The notes: generated from the sequence alone by a model not told the origin. Counted from the stretch's first letter, positions 45,690 through 57,533 are shown. The stretch: 64,000 nucleotides of DNA from Endozoicomonas sp. NE40 (GCF_040549045.1 NZ_JBEWTB010000002.1:1581501-1645500), one strand, 5' to 3'. Made by a program: numbers and translations.

Positions 45690-46718
45690 TTAGACCGCTT
45701 CAAGCTCTTCCATCGGCCAGCGTGGCTGGGGAGCCACTTCAAGCGGTTCAAGCTGACCTGCCAGCAGTCGCTGACAGCCGGCATAAGCGATCATGGCACC
45801 GTTATCCGTACAGAATTCCGGACGGGCATAGCGCAGGGTTGCTTTTTCTTTTGCCACCATGGATTCCAGACCTTCACGAAGACGTCTGTTAGCACTGACA
45901 CCACCCGCAATCACCAGCTGTTTCAAACCGGTTTCACGCAACGCCCGTCGACATTTAAAAGCCAGAGTATCTACTACGGCTTCCTCAAACGCCCTGGCCA
46001 CATCAGCCCGGTCCTGATCCGTAAAATCGCCACGTTCTTCGCGGCATTTTGCCACGGTGTTCAACGTAAAGGTTTTTAAACCACTGAAACTGAAATCCAG
46101 TCCGGGACGGTCACACATGGGGCGCGGGAAGCGGAAACGTCCCTTCGTACCCTGTTCAGCCAGCTTTGATACTTTGGGGCCACCGGGGTATCCCAGATCC
46201 AGCATGGCAGCCACTTTATCGAAAGCCTCTCCAGCCGCATCGTCTACCGACTCGCCCAGCAAACGGTACTGACCAATGCCACCCACATGCACCAGCTGGG
46301 TATGGCCGCCGGACACCAGCAGGGCCAGAAACGGAAATTCCGGTGGATTGTCTTCCAGCATGGGGGCCAGAAGATGACCTTCCATGTGGTGCACCCCAAC
46401 ACAGGGAACCCCCCACGCCCACGCCAGGGAACGACCAATACAGGCACCCACCATCAGGGCGCCTATCAGGCCGGGACCTCTGGTATAAGCTACTGCCTCA
46501 ATATCTTCACGCTGCAAACCCACCTGATCCAGCACTTCCTTTATTAAAGGCAGTACACGCTGAATATGGTCGCGGGAAGCCAGTTCAGGAACAACACCGC
46601 CGTATTCGGTGTGCATATCAATCTGGCTGTACAATGCATCGGCCAGAAGCCCATTATGACTGTCATACAAAGCAATACCTGTTTCATCGCAGGAGGTCTC
46701 GATTCCGAGAACGACCAT
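45690..46718 (-). CDS. tsaD: tRNA t6A threonylcarbamoyltransferase TsaD
   Basis: The start at 46718 follows CAGGAG and gives the usual MVVLGIETSCDETG beginning (342 residues). HHMEGH (about 110–115) binds the metal, and SGGHTQL and VSGGVSANRRLRE-type segments form the ASKHA nucleotide fold. With TsaB, TsaC and TsaE it makes t6A37 on ANN-decoding tRNAs. A longer frame to 46838 lacks a ribosome-binding site. Confidence 0.95.
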   Translation of the reverse strand: MVVLGIETSCDETGIALYDSHNGLLADALYSQIDMHTEYGGVVPELASRDHIQRVLPLIKEVLDQVGLQREDIEAVAYTRGPGLIGALMVGACIGRSLAWAWGVPCVGVHHMEGHLLAPMLEDNPPEFPFLALLVSGGHTQLVHVGGIGQYRLLGESVDDAAGEAFDKVAAMLDLGYPGGPKVSKLAEQGTKGRFRFPRPMCDRPGLDFSFSGLKTFTLNTVAKCREERGDFTDQDRADVARAFEEAVVDTLAFKCRRALRETGLKQLVIAGGVSANRRLREGLESMVAKEKATLRYARPEFCTDNGAMIAYAGCQRLLAGQLEPLEVAPQPRWPMEELEAV

Positions 46719-46809
46719 AACCAGCTCCTGAAAACTTGAATTCAATAAAATTGTGCCGAGTTTATCACCAATCTGGTCTGGATAGGCCATGAAGCGAAAC
46801 CATCTAACC

Positions 46810-47421
46810 CTAACGCAAGCCTCGGGCTCTTTTCTCACGATACCCTCTGAATTTATAGTTTTTGCTTATGTCTTCATTCAAATAACCAAGAGATATTTCA
46901 ATAAAACTTTTGTATAAAAAATGTTTTTTTGACATTGCATATCTTTCATCAAATGGAATGACAAGATCTCCTTGCCAGAACCACCTGCCTTTTCTGCCTG
47001 CCTGCTTATTTTGGAAATTGACTCTTTCGGGCGCAGGATAGAAGCCATATTTAATATATCGCCACAATAATTCATCTATTCCAGACATTAGATACAAGGT
47101 TTGCCCACCATTTATCCTGACTTCCTGAAGTGCTATCGAGAGCATCAAACCGTCTAAACAAGTATCAATCCGAAGATCAGGATCTACTGATAAACGTTCA
47201 ATCGTATAATGATATTGTGAATCATTCCGAATAATTACTCTTTTAAGCAAGTTGTCATCAAATTTGTCGGCCAGCGTGAGAGATGCCACTTCGCGATCAT
47301 CCATAATCAATCTTAATTGTAAATATGTGCCATCGATCTGGCGATCCAGCAACAGGACATTGTTCGTTGAGATATGCAGAAAAGAACACCCACTGCAGAA
47401 ACTGACATAATTGAAAGGCAT
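46810..47421 (-). CDS. Unknown 203-residue protein between tsaD and rpsU
   Basis: A GGAGGAG site stands just before the ATG at 47421, so the gene is probably real. The protein is soluble, without signal peptide. Its middle, DGLMLSIALQEVRINGGQTLYL then DELLWRYIKYGFYPAP, faintly recalls an acetyltransferase core, but the acetyl-CoA loop is not clear, so no function is given. The C-terminus is basic. In related bacteria tsaD and rpsU are direct divergent neighbours; this gene and the long gap after it look inserted. Confidence 0.55.
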   Translation of the reverse strand: MPFNYVSFCSGCSFLHISTNNVLLLDRQIDGTYLQLRLIMDDREVASLTLADKFDDNLLKRVIIRNDSQYHYTIERLSVDPDLRIDTCLDGLMLSIALQEVRINGGQTLYLMSGIDELLWRYIKYGFYPAPERVNFQNKQAGRKGRWFWQGDLVIPFDERYAMSKKHFLYKSFIEISLGYLNEDISKNYKFRGYREKRARGLR

Positions 47422-48103
47422 AGCACAACTCCTCCTGCGATCTTAAGGTATGACAAAGGCACATGACCAAAACCTCGTCGACAGTGCTATGCTGCGCATG
47501 AGAGTCAATGCCTTCAGGGAACTGCTATGAATACGACCGGTGAAGAGTTGTTTTATCACAATCATTTGAGCGACCGAGCAGAGCACCCAGACTCATATAC
47601 CTGACCCTCAGGCAACTCACCACAGTGCCTGCTCTACGCCTGCTTTGTGTTCAAGACTTTGTGTTCAAGAGTAGCCTTTGTTGCCTTTTCATCCAAACAT
47701 TTGATTGAATGCCTCCCAAAAATAAGGATCTCCGCAGGATTTATACCCATACCAGCAGACATTTTCGAAAACCCGACAAACCCCAAATCGCATTTCCACC
47801 GATCAAAAGTGCTGTTCATGTGCTCCACATGGCTGTTTTTCAGCATCTACCACGAGGCAACAGACAATACGCCAGATTGCCGGTTTTTTGCATTTTCCGG
47901 CAATTGGCTATAAAATTCGCACCCTTTTAAAATACGCGGCTAATCCAGTGACTGGTATGATTACCAGACGCTGAATTTTTGCGGACCGGATTTCGCTTCA
48001 TACAGTTGTCAGAAAACTGTATTCAGAAGCACTATTGCTGCTGTATCATGCCGGGCTGCAAACTTCTATTGAATCAACGAATATTTAGGAAGGTGAGCTC
48101 TGC
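47422..48103. other. 682-bp gap between the orphan gene and rpsU
   Basis: It should hold the rpsU promoter. A perfect tandem repeat of CTTTGTGTTCAAGA lies at 47643–47670. A 25-codon frame at 47527–47604 has AGGGA before its ATG but no recognisable product. Two overlapping 70–90-codon frames on opposite strands near 47634–47913 are not supported. Confidence 0.4.
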
Positions 48104-48319
48104 ATGCCTGCTGTTAAAGTTAAAGAAAATGAACCGTTTGACGTAGCCCTGCGCCGCTTCAAGCGCTCTTGCGAAAAAGCTGGAGTCCTGGCTGAAGTAC
48201 GTCGTCGTGAACACTACGAGAAGCCGACTTCTGTTCGCAAGCGCAAAGCCGCTGCTGCCGTTAAGCGTCATCTGAAAAAACTGCAGCGCGAACAGCGTCG
48301 TCGCGAGCGTCTGTATTAA
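48104..48319 (+). CDS. rpsU: 30S ribosomal protein S21
   Basis: The 71-residue basic protein has the S21 pattern PAVKVKENEPFDVALRRFKR, then ALRRFKRSCEKAGVL and a basic tail. It helps initiation on the small subunit. It is the first gene of the macromolecular-synthesis operon rpsU–yqeY–dnaG–rpoD, preceded by AGGTGAG. Confidence 0.97.
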   Translation: MPAVKVKENEPFDVALRRFKRSCEKAGVLAEVRRREHYEKPTSVRKRKAAAAVKRHLKKLQREQRRRERLY

Positions 48320-48368
48320 GATCGTAACGATCTGAATACCGCTTCAGTTACAAGATGATTCAGCATTA

Positions 48369-48404
48369 ACCTTCAGGGTCACGTCAGTGACAACATCTGA
48401 AGGT
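48369..48404 (+). other. Hairpin between rpsU and yqeY
   Basis: ACCTTCAG pairs with CTGAAGGT and an inner GTCAC pairs with GTGAC. No T run follows, so it is more likely an attenuator or processing site, which would fit the excess of S21 over primase. Confidence 0.5.
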
Positions 48405-48463
48405 GAAACCTGAGCACCTGACAGGCTTATGCCTGTTTGTGGATATCGACACAGGAGAACACC

Positions 48464-48913
48464 ATGAGCGAATGCACAGTAAAGGACCAACTGACTTCAG
48501 CAATGAAGGAAGCCATGCGCAACCGCGAAAAGGCTCGCCTGGGAACTATCCGCATGGCTCTGGCAGAATTGAAACGTATTGAAGTAGACGAAAAGTCGCT
48601 GGACGACACCCGTGCCCTTGCAGCCCTGGACAAAATGGCCAAGCAACGCCGCGATGCCATTACCCAGTTCGAGTCTGCAGGGCGCACGGACCTCGCTGAA
48701 CAGGAACAGTTTGAACTGACCGTCATTCAGGACTTCCTGCCTGAACCACTCTCCACTGAAGACATCGACCAGATTGTCCGCGATGCCATTGCCCAGAGTG
48801 GCGCAGAAGGCATGAAAGATATGGGCAAGGTAATGGGTCTGGTAAAACCCCAGGTTCAGGGTCGTGCCGATATGGCTCAGATCAGTCAGTCGGTTAAAAA
48901 ACTGCTGGGCTGA
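48464..48913 (+). CDS. yqeY: GatB/YqeY domain protein
   Basis: The ATG at 48464 follows AGGAGA; the product has 149 residues. It is the small helical YqeY protein related to the tail of the amidotransferase subunit GatB: TSAMKEAMRNREKARLGTIR, FLPEPLSTEDI and GKVMGLVKPQVQGRADM. Its exact job is unknown; the tail domain binds tRNA in GatB. Between rpsU and dnaG it is where Pseudomonas carries it. Confidence 0.9.
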   Translation: MSECTVKDQLTSAMKEAMRNREKARLGTIRMALAELKRIEVDEKSLDDTRALAALDKMAKQRRDAITQFESAGRTDLAEQEQFELTVIQDFLPEPLSTEDIDQIVRDAIAQSGAEGMKDMGKVMGLVKPQVQGRADMAQISQSVKKLLG

Positions 48914-49062
48914 TTCCCGCAACCCTGCGATACTACTTCCATAACGAGTTCTACAACGAGTTCACTGGTGATCTCTTCCACAGAGCATCACTGTTGCAAC
49001 AATTTCCCCACATGTCGGAAATTGTAACGCCCATTTTTTAAACTACTACTCTCTCGGTTTAC

Positions 49063-51111
49063 ATGGCTGGACGCATTCCACAGACATTTATTGACGACCT
49101 GCTGGCCAGAGTCGATATCGTCGACGTGGTTGACAGCCGGGTCAAACTGAAGAAAACCGGCCGCAATTATTCGGCCTGCTGCCCGTTCCACAAAGAAAAA
49201 ACACCTTCTTTCTCCGTCAGTCCTGACAAACAGTTCTACTACTGCTTTGGCTGCGGCGCCAGTGGTAACGCCATTGGCTTCGTGATGGATTTTGACCATC
49301 TGGACTTTCCTGCCGCCGTTGACAACCTTGCCGGCACACAGGGCATGGAAGTACCCAGAGAGCAAAGCAGCCACCAGAGCCGGCGTCCGGATTACTCCGA
49401 ACTCTACGAACTGATGACCCGCGCCTCAGATTACTATCAGGAACAACTGAAAGCAGCCCCTGATGCGCCCAGAGTCATCAACTACCTGAAGCAGCGTGGG
49501 CTCGACGGCCAGACCTGCAAACAGTTCGGCATCGGCTTCGCCCCCAGAGGCTGGGACAACCTGCAAAACCTGCTGGCCACCAGCGACGAGAAAGAAGAGC
49601 AGCTGATCAAAACCGGCATGCTGGTTGAAAACGAAGAGAGCAAAAACCGCTACGATCGCTTTCGTGACCGGGTTATGTTCCCTATTCGTGACAGCCGGGG
49701 TCGCATCATTGCCTTTGGCGGGCGAGTACTGGGCGACGCCAAGCCAAAATACCTGAATTCCCCGGAATCTCCTATTTTCCACAAAGGGCGGGAACTTTAT
49801 GGCCTCTATGAAGCCAAAAAGAGCAACCGTTCACTGGAACGCATTCTGGTTGTGGAAGGTTACATGGATGTGGTGACACTGGCACAGCTGGGCATCAACA
49901 ATGCGGTGGCAACACTGGGAACCGCCACCACACTGGAACACATGCAGCGCCTGTTCAAAACAGTACCTGAAGTCGTGTTCTGTTTTGATGGCGATGACGC
50001 AGGCCGGCGAGCGGCATGGCGCGCCCTGGAGTCTACCCTGCCCAATATGCAGGACGGACGACAGGCTCGATTTCTGTTCCTGCCCCAGGGAGAAGATCCC
50101 GACAGCATGGTACGACAGGAAGGTTCAGAGCAGTTTCTCCAGCGCATTCAGGATCAGGCACTCAGTCTGGACACTTTCCTGTTCAAAGAACTGGAAGACG
50201 GTCTGGATCTGCACACCATGGATGGCAGGGCTCGATTAACCAAGCTGGCACAGCCTTATCTGAGCAAGCTGCCTGATGGCATTTTCAAGCAACTATTGCT
50301 GCAAAAACTGTCAGAGCTGACCGGGCTGGACTCATCAAGACTGGAAGCCCACTTAAGCACAGAAGCTGAACAGAAAACAGCGCCAACCGCTGCACCCGCT
50401 GATCAAACGGCTCATGACCACTATCAGGATCATCATGAGCATTATTACCAGTCGGGGAATGACTTTGCGGACTACCATCCGGAAAATCATTCAGGCAGCT
50501 TTGCAGAAGAACCTTTTAACTATTCACACTCTACGCACTCTTCAGAAAAGGGCGCATACAGTTACCAGAAATCAAAAGGTTTTTTTGACAAAAGGACAAA
50601 AAACTTTGATCCTGTTTTAGAGAAGACACAGATAAAAGTCGGTCGTTCACTATACGCCATACGACATTTACTGTGTAATCCACAGCTCGCCTCCGATGTA
50701 AAATGCATTGATACACTGGCACAGGATAACGACGCCGACACTGTATTACTGGTAGAGCTGTTAAAAACACTGAAACAACAACCCAATCTGGCCACCAGCG
50801 CATTAATTGCCCAATGGTATGGAACAGACAAGGGTAAACGACTACAGCAGGTTGCCACTCTGGAACTCGGGCACGAACCTGATGACGGAGAATTCTGGGA
50901 AGCCATCAAACGCATTTCAGACAAAGTGGCGGACCTGGAACACCAGCAGGCTTCAAACAAGATTTCAAGCACGCTGGCGAATAGAAAACCAAACCAATTG
51001 GACGAACAACAACGCAGCGAATACGAAGAGTTCCTGAAAAAACATAAAGCACGTCTTGGTATCAGTACCACTGGTGCAACTCAGGATAAAACGAAAGTAT
51101 CAAAAAAATAA
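49063..51111 (+). CDS. dnaG: DNA primase DnaG
   Basis: The 682-residue protein has the CHC2 zinc-binding domain (CPFHKEKTPSF ... YYCFGCG), the RNA polymerase core with TOPRIM motifs (VVEGYMDVV, FDGDDAGRRA) and a C-terminal helicase-binding domain. It lays primers for replication. Between core and C-terminal domain (about 445–515) lies a linker unusually rich in His, Asp and Tyr (HDHYQDHHEHYY), giving a protein ~100 residues longer than E. coli DnaG. Confidence 0.96.
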   Translation: MAGRIPQTFIDDLLARVDIVDVVDSRVKLKKTGRNYSACCPFHKEKTPSFSVSPDKQFYYCFGCGASGNAIGFVMDFDHLDFPAAVDNLAGTQGMEVPREQSSHQSRRPDYSELYELMTRASDYYQEQLKAAPDAPRVINYLKQRGLDGQTCKQFGIGFAPRGWDNLQNLLATSDEKEEQLIKTGMLVENEESKNRYDRFRDRVMFPIRDSRGRIIAFGGRVLGDAKPKYLNSPESPIFHKGRELYGLYEAKKSNRSLERILVVEGYMDVVTLAQLGINNAVATLGTATTLEHMQRLFKTVPEVVFCFDGDDAGRRAAWRALESTLPNMQDGRQARFLFLPQGEDPDSMVRQEGSEQFLQRIQDQALSLDTFLFKELEDGLDLHTMDGRARLTKLAQPYLSKLPDGIFKQLLLQKLSELTGLDSSRLEAHLSTEAEQKTAPTAAPADQTAHDHYQDHHEHYYQSGNDFADYHPENHSGSFAEEPFNYSHSTHSSEKGAYSYQKSKGFFDKRTKNFDPVLEKTQIKVGRSLYAIRHLLCNPQLASDVKCIDTLAQDNDADTVLLVELLKTLKQQPNLATSALIAQWYGTDKGKRLQQVATLELGHEPDDGEFWEAIKRISDKVADLEHQQASNKISSTLANRKPNQLDEQQRSEYEEFLKKHKARLGISTTGATQDKTKVSKK

Positions 51112-51429
51112 CTGCACACACACCATTATTGGGTATACTTGAAGTTCACTGTGTGCAGTGGATACAACGTTATAGAGTTATAGACCATTATCTGATAAAT
51201 CCGGTCTAACAACACCAGGGATGGGGAAACCGTGCCATGTTTGCACATGGCTTGCTTAGCAATGGAAAGCACTCCGGTACCTCGCCCAGCGAAAATTGAG
51301 CACTCGTTTATGGAGCATCTACAAGCTTCAGGTAGAACTTGTCTCGATTTTTGAGCTATAATTGCCTGCTTACGTTTTTTCGTCCGGCACTTCATTTTTT
51401 CGCTGTTATTTCGCTGTTAAAGGGTTGAT
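51112..51429 (+). promoter_or_regulatory. dnaG–rpoD intergenic region with candidate rpoD promoter
   Basis: In these 318 bases CCATGT-TTGC-ACATGG forms a small hairpin near 51236–51251. TATAAT at 51357–51362 is a candidate −10 box; no good −35 stands 16–18 bases before it. An internal rpoD promoter in this position is usual. Confidence 0.4.
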
Positions 51430-53262
<1,833 letters not shown>

Positions 53263-53285
53263 GCCCGGGAAGATCAAGCGTCACA

Positions 53286-53321
53286 AAAAAGCTGCAAGAC
53301 CTAAAGGTGTTGCAGCTTTTT
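53286..53321 (+). terminator. rpoD terminator
   Basis: AAAAAGCTGCAA pairs with TTGCAGCTTTTT around a 12-base loop, followed by further T residues, 23 bases after the stop. Confidence 0.9.
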
Positions 53322-53439
53322 TTATACTTGCTTAACAGGCAGCTCCCATTCATTTAACTGCTACGCTCTGGCATTATAAGCCCGCAGGAATTACAAATAA
53401 CAAAAAGTCTCTGTAACGGATTACAGACAGAGGTTTGCC

Positions 53440-54921
53440 ATGATAAGTAACACTCCACTGATCATTACGACATTTTTCGTCTATCTGGGCATCATGCTGT
53501 TTATTGGTGCCTGGGCCTGGAAACGCACAAAAGACTCCTCCGACTATTTTCTGGGAGGCAGAACACTCGGCCCATGGCCTGCCGCACTCAGCGCAGGTGC
53601 CTCCGATATGAGCGGCTGGTTACTACTGGGACTTCCCGGATACGCTTTCGCCTCTGGTGTAGAAGCTTTCTGGCTGGCGGGAGGGCTGCTCCTTGGTACC
53701 TGGCTAAACTGGCTGTTCGTTGCCAAACGTCTGCGCTCTTATTCACAAATAGCCGACAATGCTCTGACATTACCCGAATTCTTCAAGAATCGTTTTCACG
53801 ACAACTCTCGTGCATTACAGGTCGTTTCAGCGTTCTTTATCCTGTTGTTCTTTCTGTTCTACACCAGCTCCGGACTGGTCGCAGGAGGCAAGCTGTTTGA
53901 AACGGTATTCGACCTGAACTACCACTGGGCAGTTATCATCGGCACTGCCTGCATTATTTCGTACACCCTGTTTGGCGGCTTTATTGCCGTTTCATGGACA
54001 GATCTGGTACAGGGCCTCCTGATGGCAGCGGCTTTGCTGCTGGTTCCCATTATTGCCATCCAGACGGCGGAAGGCGCATCGATCACCAGCCAGCTTAAAA
54101 CCCTTAACCCTGAACTACTTAACCCTTTCACAGCAGCCGACGGGTCACCCCTTGGACTGATTCCGATTATTTCACTGGCTGCCTGGGGACTGGGATATTT
54201 TGGCCAGCCACACATACTTGCCCGGTTCGCAGGCATTCGTTCAACTGACGACATTCCCACAGCACGCCGAATTGCCGTTGGCTGGTCCGGTATCTCCATG
54301 CTGGGCGCCATTATGGTTGGTCTGACTGGCCTGCTGTTCATAACCAACAACAATACGACTCTGGGCGATGGTGAAACCATCTTTATGGTACTGGTCAACG
54401 CTCTGTTCCATCCGTTGATCGCAGGCATTCTGCTGGCCGCCATACTGGCCGCCATTATGAGTACTGCCGACTCGCAGCTGCTTGTGTCATCCTCAGCTCT
54501 GGCGGAAGACTTCTACAAAGCCATTATCCGACCGAATGCCAGCTCCAGTGAAGTGCTGCTGGTAGGTCGGCTTGCCGTTGTTATCATCGCTCTTGTAGCG
54601 CTGTCACTGGCGATGGTTCCGGATAGCTCGGTACTCGACCTGGTGTCTTATGCATGGGCTGGCTTTGGTGCCGCTTTCGGCCCCGTACTGATTATGAGCC
54701 TGTTCTGGCAACGGATGAATCGGTATGGCGCTCTGGCAGGAATCATCATTGGCGGTGTCACCGTCGTTGTCTGGAAACAATTGACGGGCGGACTGTTTGA
54801 TCTATATGAAATTGTCCCCGGCATGCTGTTTGGTTTTGCCGGTATCTATATCACCAGCTTGCTGACCACACCACCCTCTGAAGGCATTGTTGCCGAATTT
54901 AATAGCGCACAATCTGCCTGA
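53440..54921 (+). CDS. putP: Sodium/proline symporter PutP
   Basis: The 493-residue SSS-family protein has about 13 helices and the PutP landmarks SDYFLGGRTLGPWPAALSAGA, ASDMSGWLLLGLPG and GYFGQPHILARFAGI. It brings in proline with sodium for PutA. AGAGG precedes the ATG. It is a single-gene unit closed by a long hairpin, and is far from putA, so the two need separate control. Confidence 0.93.
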   Translation: MISNTPLIITTFFVYLGIMLFIGAWAWKRTKDSSDYFLGGRTLGPWPAALSAGASDMSGWLLLGLPGYAFASGVEAFWLAGGLLLGTWLNWLFVAKRLRSYSQIADNALTLPEFFKNRFHDNSRALQVVSAFFILLFFLFYTSSGLVAGGKLFETVFDLNYHWAVIIGTACIISYTLFGGFIAVSWTDLVQGLLMAAALLLVPIIAIQTAEGASITSQLKTLNPELLNPFTAADGSPLGLIPIISLAAWGLGYFGQPHILARFAGIRSTDDIPTARRIAVGWSGISMLGAIMVGLTGLLFITNNNTTLGDGETIFMVLVNALFHPLIAGILLAAILAAIMSTADSQLLVSSSALAEDFYKAIIRPNASSSEVLLVGRLAVVIIALVALSLAMVPDSSVLDLVSYAWAGFGAAFGPVLIMSLFWQRMNRYGALAGIIIGGVTVVVWKQLTGGLFDLYEIVPGMLFGFAGIYITSLLTTPPSEGIVAEFNSAQSA

Positions 54922-54932
54922 TCAACTCTTAC

Positions 54933-54964
54933 AAGCTTTTCCCTGAACCATCAGGGAAAAGCTT
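54933..54964 (+). terminator. putP terminator
   Basis: AAGCTTTTCCCTGA pairs perfectly with TCAGGGAAAAGCTT around a four-base loop, 11 bases after the stop; a short T run follows. Confidence 0.75.
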
Positions 54965-55250
54965 TCTAATTCATCTTTCGATATTCAGTTTCTCCTGATC
55001 ATTCACATCAGCACCAAATCGCCCACTTAAAAAAGAGAAGAACCGAAATTTCTATCATTTCGACAGATAACTCCTGTCATTTAAACGACATTAGACTTAT
55101 ATAAAGTTAATTCACTAAGTAAATTACCCGAAAAGCAGTTTATAAAACGCAATTTTAATAACGACTATTTCTAACAAAAATCATTCAATATCATCTTTTT
55201 TTACAATAACTTACTATTAATAACTACTTGGTTAAATAGCGCCGCAAATA

Positions 55251-55264
55251 TTGATCCACATCAA
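55251..55264. promoter_or_regulatory. Perfect FNR/Anr box upstream of pyk
   Basis: TTGATCCACATCAA matches TTGAT-N4-ATCAA exactly. A TAATAT hexamer at 55309–55314 would put it near −64, a class I activator position. The rest of the AT-rich gap 54965–55516 shows nothing else definite. Confidence 0.55.
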
Positions 55265-55516
55265 TGGCGTATAGGTTAAAATTCAAAGGAATTTCATCGT
55301 ATTTGCTGTAATATTCGCGCTCCAAAGAATTAACCTGAGTACGTTTCCGAAGGTTTATGCGCAGGTCGCCTGAAGGCTTTGATTTCGACAAGTGCGTGAA
55401 ACTTCCAAAACCGTTCTCGGGTCCTTTTTTTTCGGGTTTAAGCTACTTGCATGCACTACTCAAAGTGACACAAGACAATGTAGCAACCCAGTTTCCCTCA
55501 AACGGAGATAAATGCA

Positions 55517-56938
55517 GTGAGAAAGACCAAGATAGTTTGCACTATCGGACCAAAGTCTGAATCCAGGGAAATGCTGACCAAGCTGGTTAACTGTGGCATG
55601 AATGTGATGAGACTTAACTTCTCTCACGGCAACTTTGACGAGCACGGTGACCGCATCAGCACCATCCGACAGGTGAGCACGGAAACAGGCAAGAAAGTTG
55701 CCATCCTGCTGGACACCAAAGGTCCTGAAATCCGCACTGTTAAACTGCAGGGCGGCAACGACGTCATGCTGACTGCCGGTCAGGAATTTACCCTGACAAC
55801 TGACGCCACTGTGATCGGCGACAACACCAAAGTAGCCGTAACCTACAAAGGCCTGTGCGAAGACCTGAAGCCAGGCAACACCGTACTGCTGGACGACGGT
55901 CTGATCGAAATGACCGTTAAAGAAGTAAAAGGCAACGAAATCCTGTGCGACGTAAAGAACAGCGGCGAACTGGGTGAGAATAAAGGCGTTAACCTGCCAG
56001 GCGTCAGCGTTCAGCTGCCAGCCCTGTCTGAAAAAGACAAGGCTGACCTGGTATTTGGTTGTGAGCAGGGCGTAGACTTTGTAGCCGCCTCCTTTATCCG
56101 TAAGGCGTCCGACGTTCAGGAAATCCGCGAACTGCTGGACTCTAACGGCGGCGAAAACATCCACATCATCTCCAAGATCGAAAACCAGGAAGGCGTAGAC
56201 AACTTCGACGACATCCTGTCCGTTTCCGATGGTATCATGGTAGCCCGTGGCGACCTGGGTGTAGAAATTCCTGTTGATCAGGTGATCTTTGCCCAGAAGA
56301 TGATGATCGCCAAGTGTAACAAAGCGCGTAAGCCGGTTATTACCGCTACCCAGATGCTGGATTCCATGATCAAGAATCCTCGTCCAACCCGCGCAGAAGC
56401 CGGTGACGTAGCCAACGCTATCCTGGACGGTACTGACGCCGTCATGCTGTCCGGTGAAAGCGCCAAGGGTAAATACCCGGCGGAATCCGTCAGCGTGATG
56501 TCCACCATCTGTGAAAGCACCGATGGCACCATCGAATCCAAGGTTGAAGGTTACGACCTGGAAATCGAAGAGCGTCGCAGCATCACTCAGGCGGTTTGCC
56601 GTGGCGCGGTGAAAACTTCCGAAACTCTGGAAGCCAGGCTGATTATCGTTGCGACCAAGAAAGGCAAATCTGCCCGCTCCGTTCGCAAGTTCTTCCCTGA
56701 CGCCCCAATTCTTGCGGTTACCTGCTCCCAGAAGACCGCTCAACAGTTATGCCTGACTAAAGGCGTAACCACCACGATTGTTGAAGAGATCGACAGTTCT
56801 GACCAGTTCTACAAGCTGGGTAAGGACATGGCGGTTGAAATGGGTCTGGCAAAAGCTGGCGATACCGTTGTTATGGTATCCGGTGCTCTGGTTCCTTCCG
56901 GCACCACCAACACCTCTTCCGTTCACATCATCGACTAA
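55517..56938 (+). CDS. pyk: Pyruvate kinase
   Basis: The 473-residue protein has a GTG start after GGAG. It carries RKTKIVCTIGPKSESREML, the active-site DTKGPEIRT, the signature KIENQEGVDNFDDIL and the ATQMLDSMI segment, then the C-terminal regulatory domain. It makes pyruvate and ATP from phosphoenolpyruvate. Length and opening are close to PykF. The FNR box upstream suggests more expression when oxygen is low. A long antisense frame is a shadow. Confidence 0.95.
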   Translation: MRKTKIVCTIGPKSESREMLTKLVNCGMNVMRLNFSHGNFDEHGDRISTIRQVSTETGKKVAILLDTKGPEIRTVKLQGGNDVMLTAGQEFTLTTDATVIGDNTKVAVTYKGLCEDLKPGNTVLLDDGLIEMTVKEVKGNEILCDVKNSGELGENKGVNLPGVSVQLPALSEKDKADLVFGCEQGVDFVAASFIRKASDVQEIRELLDSNGGENIHIISKIENQEGVDNFDDILSVSDGIMVARGDLGVEIPVDQVIFAQKMMIAKCNKARKPVITATQMLDSMIKNPRPTRAEAGDVANAILDGTDAVMLSGESAKGKYPAESVSVMSTICESTDGTIESKVEGYDLEIEERRSITQAVCRGAVKTSETLEARLIIVATKKGKSARSVRKFFPDAPILAVTCSQKTAQQLCLTKGVTTTIVEEIDSSDQFYKLGKDMAVEMGLAKAGDTVVMVSGALVPSGTTNTSSVHIID

Positions 56939-57251
56939 TAGCGTCGTTTATATGTGATCCTGTCCCGCACCATTCAGGTGCGGGGCTTCCTCCCTGCTCC
57001 CTCCTGCTTAAAACCGTTTAGTTTTCACACACAAACACTGCAACTACCTAAACAAACCAGTGCAAACATCAAGCTTGCATTCACCTATCCCACACCGATA
57101 GTGAAAAAACTCGTACATTTTTCACAAAAAACTATCATTACTACTCATTTTATTGATCGAAGTCGGCTTTTTGATGCGTCAATACTGGCATATTAAACCC
57201 ATGTCAGCGTCGTTTAGTTTCGACACGGGTTACTTAGGGAGTGTTGTTGGT

Positions 57252-57533
57252 ATGAAATTAATTGAACTGAAAGAAGCCAAGCTCAGATTCAGCCTGGGCG
57301 AGATCAGAGGCGGAGCAAAGGTAGAACTTTACCCATCCCATAAGGGCTTTTGCCTGCACCTGCTGGATTCAGAACAGACTCATACCCCTTACACCGTTCG
57401 CTCCCAGCGCGACCGTCGAATGCCCAAGCATTACTCCACGCTGGAGGCTGTGACCAACGAACTGAAAAACATTGGCATTGAAACTTTTACTGTTGATCTG
57501 ACTAAAAAACCGGAGCCGCGTATCGAACGATAA
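57252..57533 (+). CDS. Small conserved-looking protein of unknown function
   Basis: The ATG at 57252 follows GGGAG; 93 residues result. The sequence KLIELKEAKLRFSLGEIRGG, then a short beta-rich middle and a C-terminal helix, looks like a compact soluble alpha/beta protein. No family is recognised. A longer frame back to 57153 has a poor start. It is single, between pyk and the shared terminator with pnp. Confidence 0.6.
   Translation: MKLIELKEAKLRFSLGEIRGGAKVELYPSHKGFCLHLLDSEQTHTPYTVRSQRDRRMPKHYSTLEAVTNELKNIGIETFTVDLTKKPEPRIER

Noticed and set aside
47527..47604. A 25-codon frame with an AGGGA site
   Set aside because: Too short and without hydrophobic or conserved pattern; recorded under the gap only.
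47634..47913. Overlapping frames on both strands before rpsU
   Set aside because: They mirror one another, and neither has a family pattern or good start.
55460..56743. A 427-codon open frame antisense to pyk
   Set aside because: Mirror of pyruvate kinase, no ribosome-binding site, no domain.
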